A stretch of DNA of 64,000 nucleotides from Certhia americana (taxonomy: Eukaryota > Chordata > Aves > Passeriformes > Certhiidae): assembly GCA_018697195.1 (NCBI GenBank), contig CM031864.1:26446944-26510943 (forward strand), read 5' to 3'. This document shows positions 10,650 to 22,778 of this stretch, piece after piece (position 1 is the first letter of the stretch; the number at the start of each line of letters is the position of its first letter). Below the pieces are notes generated by a model. It was not told the DNA's origin and searched no databases. It worked only from the letters and a program-made list of their open reading frames with translations. Position numbers and translations under genes: made by a program.

Positions 10650-12300
10650 CACCCAACCAGAACCACCTTGCCTGTGCTAAATAACTGACACAGAACAACC
10701 TAGAAAAAGATACCTGTATATCTTCAATGAATTGGAAATCCAGCCTTTGAAACACTGGAAGGTGTGAAAATAAATGTAATAAATAAAGCCCATGCTCTGT
10801 GTAAAACCCATGTTTTGTGTAAAATTTAAAACCCTAAAATCTTGCATGAACATGAAGGAAGGTAGAAGTGAGAATGTTTTCACCTCACCTCTTTTCCCAT
10901 TTTTTCCTTTGCCACATGCTGGATGAGGATCCTGAGCCCTGAATTACACAGGTACTAAGTACAGAAAGCCTACAGGGATTTTTTTCTTTTCTCTGCTGAT
11001 TACCTGCCTTCAACAGGGATAAATACTTAAATTTTTAGGGCACTCCACTGAATAAACTGGGGAAATCAATCTGAATTTTGAGGAATATTTATTAGTCTTG
11101 TTTAATAGAGGTCAAGATTATTTTTGTTCTAATTTGGCTGAGCTAAAGAGTAGAATAATACTGATAATATCTGCAGATAGACTATGCCTGTAGTGCTTCA
11201 AACAACACTCCCTTATTTACAGATTAAGGAAGTGCTTGGATTCCACCCAGACTAATTAATGGTAATCTACAAAATCATTCAAAGGGCTTTAGTCTGGCTT
11301 GAAAAAGTGCTGGCTCTAATTCCTTTTAAACTCTGTCAAATTCAAACCATGAAGCCATCAGTAGTTGGATGGCATTGCTAAAACCAAAACAAACAATATT
11401 CTCAAACACAGTTTACTTGTTTTAATCTGTACTTTTCTAGAAAGAACATGATGAGTTGGTGATTAAGAGGAGAGCCAAGTTAGCAAGACTAGCTCCAGCC
11501 ACCTAGAATGCAAAATGAAATGAAATAAACTAAAATATAAATAACCCACCTTGCATCTGAAATGCTAAAATACAAGAAGGGAAAAGAAGATAATAGGAAT
11601 GTATTATTTGTAAATAATAAAAAAAATTATAATAAAAAATTTATTATTCATGTTTCTGGAATACAGGGTTTCAAATCAGTGAAAGCCCCCACAAAACTCT
11701 AAAATATTTGTACCTGTTATATAATTATATGGTTGTAGATTACAAATATGTGCAGAGAAATATATTCAGAGAGAAGAGACATAGAGGCTTAACTGTATTA
11801 GTTTTATCTTTCTGGAAACATGCTTCAGATGAAATTCCTAATTTTCCTCATCTAAGTAAACCAGCAAATTCAGAGCACTCAGTTCCTGTAGTTTATATTT
11901 TATTGGGCCAGATTTGGTATCACAGGCAGGAATAGAACTCCAAGGATGTTGCACCTGTGATCATGAGAAACCTGAAGTGTAACAGATGGAAGATAATCCA
12001 TGAAAAGTGGCTTTTTCAGGGAATAGAGTGATCCCAGGAGTAGCATTGGGCAGAAAAACAGCAGGACCTGCCTGACACGTGGCTCTTCCTGGGACTCCAC
12101 ATTCTGGAATTCCTGTAATTCAATGTTCTGATCTGGTTTCTGATTTAGAGAAGAGGAGAAAGAAACCTCTCTGGCACAGATTTGGAAGGAAGGTAGGCAA
12201 TAATTTGAGGAAATTAAAATTTTCCCGTAATTGGTTCTCCTCTAATTGTCTTGTAATTGCTGTGGGCCAACTTTAAAAAAGAGGCTGTCCCAGACGGAGG
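10650..12300. other. Unique AT-rich sequence
   Basis: No recognised repeat or gene. A short AT palindrome with 8-bp arms (TATTATTT / AAATAATA) lies at 11602-11619. Confidence 0.4.
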
Positions 12301-12306
12301 AGGCAC

Positions 12307-12308
<2 letters not shown>

Positions 12309-12361
<53 letters not shown>
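12309..12361 (+). repeat. (GA)n microsatellite, about 26 units
   Basis: An uninterrupted GA run of about 53 bp. Such a long pure run is probably length-polymorphic. Confidence 0.98.
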
Positions 12362-12364
<3 letters not shown>

Positions 12365-12369
12365 TAATG

Positions 12370-13915
12370 GAGAAAATGTATCAGAGCTGTATAAATGAAT
12401 GTTCCAGAAAATTAATAAAGGAAGTATAGGAGCATGGATGTCAGGGTCTCAAAAATGCTGCAATGGAAAAATACAATAAAAAGGGAATTATTATCTTGGG
12501 AGTGACTAAAAACAATAGAAGATTCTTTAAATATATAAAGGAAAAGAGATAAAGGCCTGAAAAGTGAAATAATTAGCCCACTAAGGGATTAGGGAGAAAC
12601 TTAATATGAAGTGAACAGGATAGAGTGGGAAAATTAAATGAGTTTTGCACTTCTTAGTATTCATGAGGGAAATCTGAGTTGAAAGAGGATAAATAAAGAA
12701 ACCCTGTTTTCCAACTGCTGAATAGTGCAAGGTAAAGGATGTCACTTGGACAAGTTAAAAATCACTAAAACCAGCATGAAGGAAAGGGCTTATCCCTTCA
12801 CTAACTGAGAGGAACAAAGAGGGAATAAGTAAAAGACTGAGGATGTTCTTTGGAGAGAAGGAGTGTACAGAAGAAATAGAGAAATAGTAAGGGAGGGGCT
12901 TATCTAGATCCACAATACCTGTTGTGATGATGCACAATGGAGAACTGCAAAATGAAAAAGTTAAATGCACTTATTTTAACAGTATGTGATTGCCTTTAAG
13001 GGATGAATTACTTAAAGTCCTGTTTACCAAATATACTCCCTACAACAGTATAATTATTGCAAAATTACATATATTTACCTATAAGGAAAAAACAGTAGAA
13101 GAAAATTAGAGAGAAGAAATATAATTTTTCTTAACATAAATCTGAACATCAGAAGTTATTACAATTCATTCAGACTTTTGCAGCAGTTTTGGTTCTAATT
13201 ACATGTAATTATTACACTTCATGCAAAAGAAATAATCTCCAAATTATTCTCTTTTGTATTGTCAGTGTTTCAGTCTAAAGTAATTGTTGTGTATTACTGA
13301 TAATAACAGAATTATAAGAATAACAGTACAGGATTCCTGGATAAAATTCCTTATAAACAGAATAAAACTAGTATTCTGTCAAAAGAAAACTAAAAATAAT
13401 GGAGCAGCACTTCTCCAATCCCCCTACAAGTTGTACTGGTACCAGTCTAGAACCTCAACCACAGAGATAATTAATCTTCAGAAAATGATCTATATTAAAA
13501 TGATAGGATTTATTTATTCTTTAAATACCACAGAGACAAAAAAAAATTGCCTATCCCTTAAATTACTAAATTAATAATATTTATTGAGATGCACAAACTT
13601 ATTCTAGTGGCCACAATTAAATAATTTATCACACAGGTGCTGCAATTTCAATGCTAAAATTGATTTTATAAATTGTTACCTATGCACATCAGGAGGTGCC
13701 TGTGTAAATCCAGACTATTCCAGTGCTTTAAGAGAATATTCACTATACAAAAGCATCTGTGCTTTTAAAAACCAAAGGTTCTTATTCCATTTCTTTAGTA
13801 CATAGTGCTATGCTTAACTACTCTGGATTTGAAATTGGGAATAATTAAACTCTCCAAAACTGGTTTTGGGTTCTGGGAGATGTCCAGAGACATTGCTGAG
13901 GAACAGGAGGGAAAT
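12370..13915. other. Unique AT-rich sequence
   Basis: Purine-rich just after the GA run, then AT-rich sequence with many TAATTA-like words. No gene or repeat recognised. Confidence 0.4.
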
Positions 13916-13924
13916 TAATTACTA

Positions 13925-14088
13925 ATCACAGAATCTCAGTCTGGTTGGGGTTGAAAGGTACATGCAGTTTCATCCAGTCCCCCACCTGCCATGGGCAGGG
14001 ACACCTGCTATCCCAGGTTGCTCTAAGCCCTATCCAACCTGGCCTGAGACACTTCCAGGGATAGTCACAGCCTCTCTGGGCATGCTAA
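13925..14088 (-). mobile_element. CR1 LINE 3' fragment
   Basis: It starts with the reversed tail 'atcacagaatctcagtctgg' and passes through 'cctgccatgggcagggacac', 'ctatcccaggttgctctaag' and 'cacttccagggatagtcaca'. Confidence 0.88.
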
Positions 14089-14089
14089 C

Positions 14090-15115
14090 AGTGCGGCAGA
14101 AATTACATAATTGTCATTACTTATAAGTAATCTGAGCAGACGTATAACAAAAGATATATAGATCTATAAATATGTACATTCTGCAGTTTACAACAGAAAT
14201 GATCCCCGGCAGCAACACCCAGAAATGGTTCACCTTTCAGCACCTGAAATTAGATTCCCACTCTCCTTAGCTCATAAAAATTGAATTTCAACTATGAAGT
14301 GGAATTAAAAAAAAAATCAAATGATCATTTTCTATCAGTTTGGTTGATATCTGCCTCCATTGCATTTGAGAAATCACATCAGTATAGGATATTCTTTCTC
14401 AAGAAGTGATATCTCCAATCGTTCCTTTGCTTTGTGTTATTCAATGACAAGAAATGTATCTTCAGAAAATCTCACCTGGAAACAAAGCTTTTTTTCCTTT
14501 CCATCTTTCGTTTACTTTAGTATGGATTTGTCTGAATGCAAGAGAAAGAAGGTGTGAGCACTTTCCCTTGGGAATAGCTTTCAAGGAGAGGGTCAAGTTA
14601 CACAACCTCCTGCACTGCCACCCACTGCCCTCCTAGACCTGGATCCAAACCCCCAAAAGTGTAGAGCCTTACTGTAAACAGTCATTTTTGAACTACATTT
14701 TTTTTGTCTTATTGCTGATGTATTTTGGTAATTCAAGCATGCAAGTCACTTTTTCACGAGCACAAATTAATGACCTTTGCTCCAAATATTTTATGAATAC
14801 TTTCAGTCAATTAATTTTTATTATTTCCATACCTGTGGACATTATGGACTGGTTCTCAGGTAATTAATTTTAATGGCACCATGAATAAATGGCAAGTCCA
14901 CCTTCCAAAAGAGGGAATTTGGCCCCTTTTTACAGATTTCACTGCAGGAACAGGAAGGATGCTCTCACACCTCAGGAGCACAGGCTGCCAGGACATTATT
15001 AGGAATTATATATCCTATGGATTTCCCGGCTACACCTGAGGGGTAACCCGTGTCTTTGGGGGAGTAGTCACAAATGGGAAGCAAAAAAGTTGTGTCTGTC
15101 CTGTATTTTTAGTTT
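14090..15115. other. Unique sequence, possible regulatory words only
   Basis: No gene or repeat recognised. Around 14765-14800 the text 'aattaatgacctttgctcc' contains a nuclear-receptor-like half site (TGACCTTTG) next to a homeodomain core. I give it no weight without conservation data. Confidence 0.3.
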
Positions 15116-15117
15116 TC

Positions 15118-15120
<3 letters not shown>

Positions 15121-15170
<50 letters not shown>

Positions 15171-15183
15171 AACACACACACAT
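15121..15183 (+). repeat. (CA)n microsatellite
   Basis: Pure CA dinucleotides cover about 15121-15164 (22 units) and continue with single-base interruptions to 15183. The minus-strand frame through it encodes only alternating Cys-Val and is an artefact. Confidence 0.98.
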
Positions 15184-15189
15184 GTGCAT

Positions 15190-15865
15190 GTGCACTCACA
15201 CATACAGAATTTCAAGAAGAATTCATGGAGGAATAAATGCTACTATCTCTTTTTATGAAAACAGAAATTATGCACTTTATTACAAAGATTAACTAAACCA
15301 GTTTCTTAAGAGTTGAAGGGGCTAAATTGCTGATGAAAAAAAAAGTCTAAATAGGACATTTTTAGCTGTCAGAAGCTGCCAGCCTGACAGATCTCCCTCA
15401 GAGGAGGGCATGTGAAACCTGAGTGCTGTAACACCAAAATTCTCTGAGGGAATCTGAAATTAATTTGGGGTTAGATGGAATTTATAAATAATCTTGTGAA
15501 ATGTTTTGAATTAAGGACTTCTTAATTTAAGCTTTTATTTTTCCTTTCTTACATCACCTTTTCACTAATCCTGACTTTGTTACCATGTGCCAGTTACCTC
15601 TCAGGGTTTCAGCTTCTGTCCATGTGCTGTGTGTGACAAGTGCCATCCCTGTCAGACAGCTCTGCCTTTCAAAATTACTGCAGTCAAGGAGAATTCCACT
15701 TTTACAGGGAATTGAAATGCTTTATGTAATAACCTGCCTTCTGTTCCTCCCCAAAGTGCTGGAGCAGATTCATCCAGCTCCTTCAAGGAGGAGGGGACAA
15801 CCTTCTTTTGAAATGGGCCCTAGGTAGGTAGGAAATGTGGTGAATTTTTTCCCTTTACCAGGAAG
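15190..15865. other. Unique sequence, nothing recognised
   Basis: Mixed sequence between the CA microsatellite and a CR1 copy. I see no gene, repeat or motif that I can support. Confidence 0.4.
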
Positions 15866-15870
15866 GGGAA

Positions 15871-16320
15871 GAACTACAGGATCTCTGAGGTTGGAAAAGA
15901 CTTCTGAGGTCAGTCCAACCTTCAGCTGAATCCCACAGTTTCCAACTAAACCAGATCACCAAGTGCTAAATCGTCTTATTTCTTGAACACTTTCAGGGAT
16001 AGGGACTTCACCACTGCCCTGGGCAACTGTGCCAGAGCCTGACCACTCTTCCACTGAAGACATTTTCCCAATATCCAGCCTGAGCCTGCTGTTGCACAGC
16101 TTGAGGCTGTTCCCTCTCATCCTGTCCCAGTTCCCTGGGAGCAGAGCCTGACCCCCCGGCTTCCCTCTCCTGTCAGGGAGTTGTGCAGAGCCAGAAGGTC
16201 CCCCCTGAGCCTTCTTTTCTCCAGGCTGAGCCCCTTTCACAGCTCTCTTAAGCTGCTCCTCATGGAAATTTTTCTGTGCAAGGCGCTCAGTAAGCAGGGA
16301 GCCTTTGGAGAGTGCTGACC
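15871..16320 (-). mobile_element. CR1 LINE 3' fragment, about 450 bp
   Basis: It reads in reverse from the tail-proximal 'aggatctctgaggttggaaa' through 'acactttcagggataggga', 'cctgggcaactgtgccagag', 'ttgaggctgttccctctcat' and 'cttttctccaggctgagccc'. It is among the longer CR1 copies in the window. The 141-codon minus-strand frame inside it is incidental. Confidence 0.9.
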
Positions 16321-16329
16321 ACACCACAA

Positions 16330-17555
16330 ACTCTGATTTTCCAGTGCCTGAGGAACGTGGAATACCTATACTAAGCCCCAAACCATTCAGCCTGGCAGTA
16401 CAGCATTTCTCCCTGAGTATTCCTTCCTAACCCCCATTAGTTAGAGGCTGCTTATGACCTGAAGCTTGAAACTTTATTTTTCCTTCTGAGACATGTGTTT
16501 TGTTTATTTATTGAGGAAGAGGAAATGAGTCTTTGTTTAGTCTTTGCTCTGACAACTCATGGATCACTGTAATTATCCAATTGATTTTTAAATCCTGAAG
16601 AGCTGTTGGTCTCTGTGATCTCTGGCAGTTTTGAAAGGAGCACTGAGTTATAATGAGCAGCATCTCTCCTTTTTTATGTAACATTTCCCAAGAATTCCAT
16701 ACCAAGTGCTGATTTCCCTCTCTGCTCTGTCCTTGAGAACAAGGTTAAGTAGATAACCCACTGGTTTTAAGCACTTATAGGAGTTTCCTGGGGGAAATGA
16801 ACACCTGCTGCTGCCAAATTTATCTCCTTGGCCATGTCCTGTGAAGCTGTTCCATGTTGTCATGTTTGAGCCGTCACATAGGATTTAAGAAGCTGTGCTG
16901 GTGCATGTGCATTAATCCAGGCTTCTGGTGGGTTTTCTTCCTCTTTTTCCTCTTTTCTCAGAAATGCTGTGAATGCTCTGTCTCTGCACAATCCTTTCTG
17001 TTTATCAGGTTTGAGATATTCACTTCAGAGTATTTTCTAATCAATTAGAAAATATACTGATATTGTGTCCCCATATGAATTTTAAATTCTGCCAAGAGAA
17101 TGTTCACCAGCTCTATTAAATGTCACAAACATTATTATAACTAAACTGTAAAACACTCTATGTACCTCCATGAAACTTTCTTGCCGCCAATGAGGGTGCA
17201 TTTTGTTCTTTTATATAGAAATAACCTCAAAAAGTTCCATACTGCCAGCAAAGATTGAACAGTAAAAAAAGAACAGTTTATTTCTTACTTTGAAAGAACT
17301 CTGACATTTTCTTTTCTCCTGGGTTCAATTTTTAGTGCTGGGATTTCAACAACATTCAAACTATTCTATGTATTTGTTTATTGATATGTTTCAATATCAA
17401 TATGTTTCTGCAGAACTGCACAGAAATTACAGCATAAGAATAATCAATAATGACTAATTAGGGACAGATTCAGTCACTTCAGTGATCTGTACAGTGTATG
17501 GACTATGGCAGTGTTCACCTACTGTCTTTCTTCTGTATTAATTCTAATTTTAAAA
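16330..17555. other. Unique AT-rich sequence
   Basis: No gene or repeat recognised. Confidence 0.4.
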
Positions 17556-17559
17556 TTAT

Positions 17560-17910
17560 GAGTCGACACCTCCATTACATTTGTAATGATTACTGGAAGT
17601 TCTTCTATGGCCGAACACATGGCAAAATCAGGAATGAGCCCCATAACCTACGTTTACGCTAAACAATTAATATTTTGTACAGCAATCCCTTGCAATTTCC
17701 TGAATTTTTTTACATAGTCATCATTTTAATAATTGAAATTTTGGGGTTCATGCAGCTGCCTCAGTTAATTTAATTTATGCATGCAAATATGCAAAGGAAG
17801 AGTTTCTGAAGGCCAATGTTTCTCTGATGAGGCTTATCTTCCTTTCTTTCCTCTGCAGTAATGCAGAGGATTAATCAGGCTCATGATTCTCTTGATTGCT
17901 GGAACTTAGT
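17560..17910. promoter_or_regulatory. Candidate conserved non-coding element
   Basis: The block has an exact POU octamer ATGCAAAT at 17781-17788 followed at once by ATGCAAAG, several ATTA/TAAT homeodomain cores, and GATTAATC at 17869-17876 (a Bicoid/OTX-type K50 word). The last of these adjoins a perfect 8-bp hairpin, CCTCTGCA / TGCAGAGG, at 17850-17869. This density of developmental transcription-factor words without repeats is typical of vertebrate enhancers, but composition alone cannot prove it. Confidence 0.2.
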
Positions 17911-18254
17911 TTCTTTTCTGGGTTAATCTCTGCACTGACCAGAGCCAAAGCCTTGGAAGAGAAGGTTATTCAAAGTTACTCAATATCCCATGTAATGTAT
18001 GAATTAAAGCTTTTTTTCCTCCATGTTTCTATGTTAAGTCCAAGGCCACTAACAGGGATATTTAATTTTTGGGAATATGTGTTCTCATCTACAAACATGC
18101 AGTTTGAAATTCCTATTCAAAATTATGTGGCAGCAGAGAATTAAAGGAGGGAAGGGATGGAGGTTAAAACAGCCGCATTCTGGAACACCAGATTCCAATG
18201 AAAATAAACCAGCAGTCGGCAACAAATACTCTTGTTTCATGTTTGTGGTGGGTC

Positions 18255-20010
18255 TATTTTCTGCTGTGAGACAGGACTAGGAGAAAAGCAAAGCAGGCCC
18301 AAACTTGAAAGGGTATAAAGAAAACTTTATTAACAGAACTAAAAGAAGAGTAACAAGAATCAGAATAAAACCTTCAGAACACCTCTCCTCATCTCCTCAA
18401 CCCTCCCGTCTCTCCCACTGACAATGCACAGAAACAACACCCAGAATTCTCAGTCAGTTCCCTACTTCTAGAATACTCTTTCTTCAGTTCACTTAGGGAG
18501 ACAAGTATCTCTTGACATGCTATGGAGAACTCCCCACAAGAAAAAAAAAAAAAACAGTTCTTGTGGTTTCAATTTCCACGAACAGCATCTGCCCAGGAAT
18601 CTGCATTTGTGAAGTGCCTCCCATCTTTCACAGCTTTTCCCACAGTTGTGTTTGTGAGCCATGTCAACTTCTTGGGGTGCTATTTTAAGGATGAACTGTT
18701 CTAGCATAAAACAAAAAGTTCTTTTCATCCATCTCTGGGAACAGAGGTTTTCTTCTTCTAACTCCTGGAGCAAGGCTTCTTTCTCTCATCTCTCTCTATT
18801 CAAGATTCCCATTGGATCACAGCTGCTGCAACATCTGCTTACTTCAACACTGGTGCCTCTGCTCACTGCAGTGGTTAGAACAACACATCCCACCAAAGCA
18901 TTTCCATGAGTCACAGGGAAAAAACCCAAAGTCTGATATATCAAATATATCTTCACCATAGCCTTACAAAAGAATTTCAGCCCAAGATCAAGGCATCTCC
19001 TCAGTTCCCCCTTCTAAAATTTAACTTCTTTACTGACCTCAGAGTCCCACGTTGTTTTCTTTATGCGTCTTCACCTTTTCCTTCTCCTGATTCAGGAGAG
19101 AATTGGTGTTCATGGGGTCATTTGTTCTGAAGCTTTATCATTGAAACAGTTTTTATGGAGTCCTACAATGCTGAAAAGTAAATCTGGTCCAAGCTCTGCA
19201 CTGGGGAAATGACTCGCCGTGCCATTCTGTTGGCCATGTGGACTCTGCCGACTCTGTGTAAGCTGTGCTGGCCCAACTCTATCAGGGTGCTGAGAACAGG
19301 AAAAGCTGCTACCGATGCTTTTGCCCTTCTGTCCACAGCAAAACTGCCTTTATGTGGCTAAGTAAATAAAGTTTATCGGAAGCCATGTCAACATGGCTGT
19401 GGCTGTGCGTGACTGCCCTAGCTGCTCCAGTCCTGGCAATGTGGCCTCTCTGTCTGGAATGGTGGCGGCTGCACTGCTGCTACTGGCCTCAGGGCCACAC
19501 CCCATAATTTGCTCCCAGTGCCGATACAGCCTCTGGCTGGCATGGTCTGGCAGGCTCTGCCAGGAAGGGGCCTGACCCTTCTGGCAAGGGACCCCAGCCA
19601 CCCAGCGGGCTGTGTGCCATTGGGCTCCTCAGCTTGACAGCGTGCTCTCCACCCCTCAGGGGCAGAAAATCTCAGCCAAGCTGACAGGGCTGAGCAGGGC
19701 GGGCCCAAGCATGGGCCCATTACCTCTTCAAAGGCCAGAAGCCAAAAGAGACAGGGTTCTCACCCCAAAATATGTGTTTACAAAGGCGTATCCACCCTTT
19801 TTACTGGTCCAGTCTATGTGTCGATATTTAAAATTGGCTACTGATTGGTTCTCTCTTATGTCTACAGGAAGCTAAAAGGGAACCACAGGCTGCAAACAGG
19901 GAACTAGTCCATATCAAAAAATGAACCAATGCTAATCCAGGGCAATGTTAAAACATATTAGTTTGACTTCTCTTCCCTCTGATAAAAATCCTTCAGACTT
20001 CCCTTCATAG
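18255..20010 (-). mobile_element. Degenerate endogenous-retrovirus-like segment
   Basis: From about 18255 the sequence resembles, from memory, a dispersed songbird ERV/LTR sequence read on the minus strand. Near its left end 'aactttattaacag' gives AATAAA on the minus strand (about 18324-18330). The right part (19825-19855) holds two reversed CCAAT boxes. The region 19200-19760 is clearly richer in G+C than its surroundings. I cannot define TG...CA ends, a target-site duplication or any intact gag, pol or env frame, and it may be two elements side by side. It stops where a CR1 tail begins at about 20016. Confidence 0.45.
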
Positions 20011-20015
20011 GCATT

Positions 20016-20066
20016 ATAGAATTCCAGCATGGTTTATGTTGGAAGGGACATTAAAGCCCATCAGGA
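20016..20066 (-). mobile_element. CR1 LINE tail fragment
   Basis: 'attatagaattccagcatgg' then 'ttggaagggacattaaagcc' is a reversed CR1 3' end. It directly adjoins a plus-strand CR1 at 20067, so the two tails face outward. Confidence 0.75.
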
Positions 20067-20340
20067 TGGGATGTCAGGAAGGAACTCCTTGCTGTGAGGG
20101 TGGTGCGGCCCTGGCACAGGCTACCCACAGAAGCTGAGCAAAGCTGCCTTTAATGTCATTGCCCAAATAATCTGGTTTCACTCTAGCCAAGCTGGCACTG
20201 TTGGTCACCCTGTAATAACAAATATTTCTGGCAGTCTTCACTAAACTTTTTGTGTCCTGATTCCATAGGGCCTGAGGGAAGCAAGAGGTCAGTCCTGTTG
20301 ATCTTAGAGATCTTTTCCAATCTAAACGATTCCATAATTG
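20067..20340 (+). mobile_element. CR1 LINE 3' fragment, interrupted
   Basis: 'caggaaggaactccttgctg', 'tgagggtggtgcggccctgg' and 'cacaggctacccacagaagc' are CR1 interior blocks. The tail reappears at 20298-20340 as 'gatcttagagatcttttcca' and 'atctaaacgattccataatt'. The roughly 120 bp between them do not match CR1, so this copy is diverged, contains an insertion, or is two fragments. Confidence 0.65.
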
Positions 20341-20344
20341 TAAA

Positions 20345-21040
20345 AGGATGATTATTTAATATTATTGATATTTATTTGGACTTTTCTACCCCTTCATTCA
20401 TTTGTAGGGCAGAAAAACCTGTAAATTTCAAACTCTGCTGCTTTTTAACAATGCAGGAAGTACAAAAAGCTTTGCTTCAGGACATCAGTCCTCTGTTAGA
20501 GAGTCATGATTACAGGTTTTAATCTAAAATATTGCACTAATAGGCTACCTTTTAAAAGCGATGTAAGGCATACAGAACAGCCCTTCTGTGCCCCTAATTT
20601 AGCACTATGCCTCAGGAATACGGAGCCCATAATTTTGTCCCTGGCTTCCAGGGATGGAGGTCACCCACCCCCGAATTTTGCGAATGAGGCTGTACATCCC
20701 TAGCCACCAGTACAGGGATCAGACTACTCATCCCCAGAGATGGAAGGGGACAGGGCCCAGTTTCTGTTCGAGAAATCTTTCAATTTTCTTGATTGAGTAT
20801 CTTTATCATGAGTATTTTACATTGTCCTTAATTTAGTTTTTCCCTTTATTGATTATCTGACTTCCCAATTAATGCAGCCACTGAGAAGCTCCTATGTTTA
20901 GTTTTCAATCTCTTTTCATACGAGACCATAGAAGCATATTTCAATTATAATAGACTAGCTAAGTAATTAAGGAATAATAAATGAATAAAAATCCCATCAT
21001 AGCCGTCTATTTAAAATGTCTAATTAAAACTACAGCGCAC
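20345..21040. other. Unique sequence
   Basis: No gene recognised. A 65-codon plus frame at 20506-20703 has no known domain. Confidence 0.4.
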
Positions 21041-21043
21041 ATA

Positions 21044-21220
21044 TAGAATCAGGGAACCATTAAGGCTGGAAAAGGCCTCCAAGATCATTGAGTCACACCA
21101 TTAACCCAGCACTAAACCATGTCCACAAGTAGTGCATCCACATTTTTTGAACACTTCCAAGGATGGAGACTCCACCACTTGGGAGCCCTTCCCCATGTTT
21201 GACCAGCCTTTCCTGTACAA
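21044..21220 (-). mobile_element. CR1 LINE 3' fragment
   Basis: The reversed tail 'atagaatcagggaaccatta' leads into 'aggctggaaaaggcctccaa', 'taacccagcactaaaccatg', 'tttgaacacttccaaggatg' and 'gagactccaccacttgggag'. Confidence 0.85.
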
Positions 21221-21224
21221 GCAA

Positions 21225-22355
21225 TCAGAAATATGTACATCAAGCATTTGCCAGCAGTACATTCTCAGTTCCTTTAGGAAATTAGAGGGAAAAAAGGAAT
21301 GCTGAGTTATTGTTAACCAGGAAACCCCCTAGTTGGCTGAGAATACTCACAGCGGTATCCATTTCTCCAGAGTTTTAAGGCTAGGAAAAGACAGCCCCTG
21401 AATTGTCGCACAGTTTTATTTGCTCTGGAAGCCAGAGAGACATCTCTGTGTCAGCAAAAGCAAGGCCTTGGAGACTATCAAATAGCCAAGATTTCCAATA
21501 ATTTCAATGTTCAGAAGGGTACATTTTTCCAAAAGGACTCACAAAGGGAAAATTATTTCTCCAATAAATGTTGATTAAGTGAAGAGTGTAAAATAGTAGC
21601 ATATCTTAGCAGCATAGGCAGAAAGTCTCAAATAAAAAGATAAAAAAACCTCTTCCACCCACTTCCCCTTTCCTAAGTCCTTCCTGAGTTGTGTCCCTGC
21701 AGTTAGAAAGATAGTGATAATGAGAATGCTTAAACTGAAAGATCCTAATCAGAATCATTTAATACACGGTACAGGCAGCTATAACTAATGTGGTGCACTA
21801 TTTACTGGAGCAATGATATCAAAGCTAGAAAAGCAGTTTTTAAGTAGAGACTGATGTCACTCACACATCCCAGTGCCCAAATCTCTTTCCTCACTCTGAA
21901 GGAATGACCTTGAGGGTGTCCCCACTCCAGAGAGGAATCTCCACACACTCCCAGAAGCAGGTGTTAGAAGATCCTCCCATTAAAAAGTGAGGCTGGACTT
22001 TTATCACATAAAATGGCTGATATCAGTTGTCCCCATGCTGGGTTAGATCTGTTGTCAGCACTGTCACTTGTTGGTTCCTCTGTCAGGATCTCAGAAATAT
22101 TTCTCCTCAGACTGTTTAATTTCAGGCTGGTCTCAGCATCCTTCAACCCCAAAGTGATCCCCATCTCCATCCCACTGCTGTCTTGGCAAACAGGGAATTG
22201 TCTGAGTTGTGTTTATCCCATTTAGGAAGAGTTCACAAGAGGAAATCTTTGTAAAATAAGCTCAGTATTTTAAGGAAAGAATCCTCCTGGAAGTGCAGTC
22301 ACAGGCAGTTATTCACCAACACTCTTCTTCCAGGGTAGAGATCTATAAAAGGTGA
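21225..22355. other. Unique sequence
   Basis: No gene or repeat recognised. The two overlapping frames near 21960-22225 are on opposite strands and have no known domain. Confidence 0.4.
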
Positions 22356-22360
22356 AGCAA

Positions 22361-22420
22361 ATTTGATTCGGTTGATTTACAGACTAAAAATTATGATTTC
22401 GTTGATTTACAGACTAAAAA
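22361..22420 (+). repeat. 30-bp tandem duplication, two copies
   Basis: Copies at 22361-22390 and 22391-22420 share an identical 20-base block, GTTGATTTACAGACTAAAAA, at exactly 30-bp spacing, with most differences in the first ten bases of each copy. It is a local duplication with no clear relation to the flanking sequence. Confidence 0.9.
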
Positions 22421-22778
22421 ATCTCCCATCTAAATGCCTTTGTCTTTCCATTTCAAAAAATAAGGGAATTGTGGTTGTTACACTGATTTTTTAACTTCAG
22501 AGTCACTCCTGATTTTTGTTGTTTGTTTCCTATCCCAAGAATTTTTGCACATGGAAGGTGGAGGTGGAACCTTGATCAGATGCTTCTTCAAAAGACTTTT
22601 TACAGTAATTAATCTGTCATGTGTGGATGACAGGTGAGAGAGGAAATTGCTTATATTTTATGAAAGCTTTCTTATTTTAAAGGAGAAAAAGGCAGTTAAG
22701 AGTCACCTCCAGTGCAGACAATTATCTTCCATGGAGACTGGGCAGCAGTTTTTCAACCTTTCCCATCATGTGTGTCCC

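Noticed and set aside
15030..15215. Cys-Val repeat protein on the minus strand
   Set aside because: It is the CA microsatellite read in frame.
15956..16381. 141-codon minus-strand frame
   Set aside because: It falls inside the CR1 at 15871-16320 and shows no LINE protein motif.
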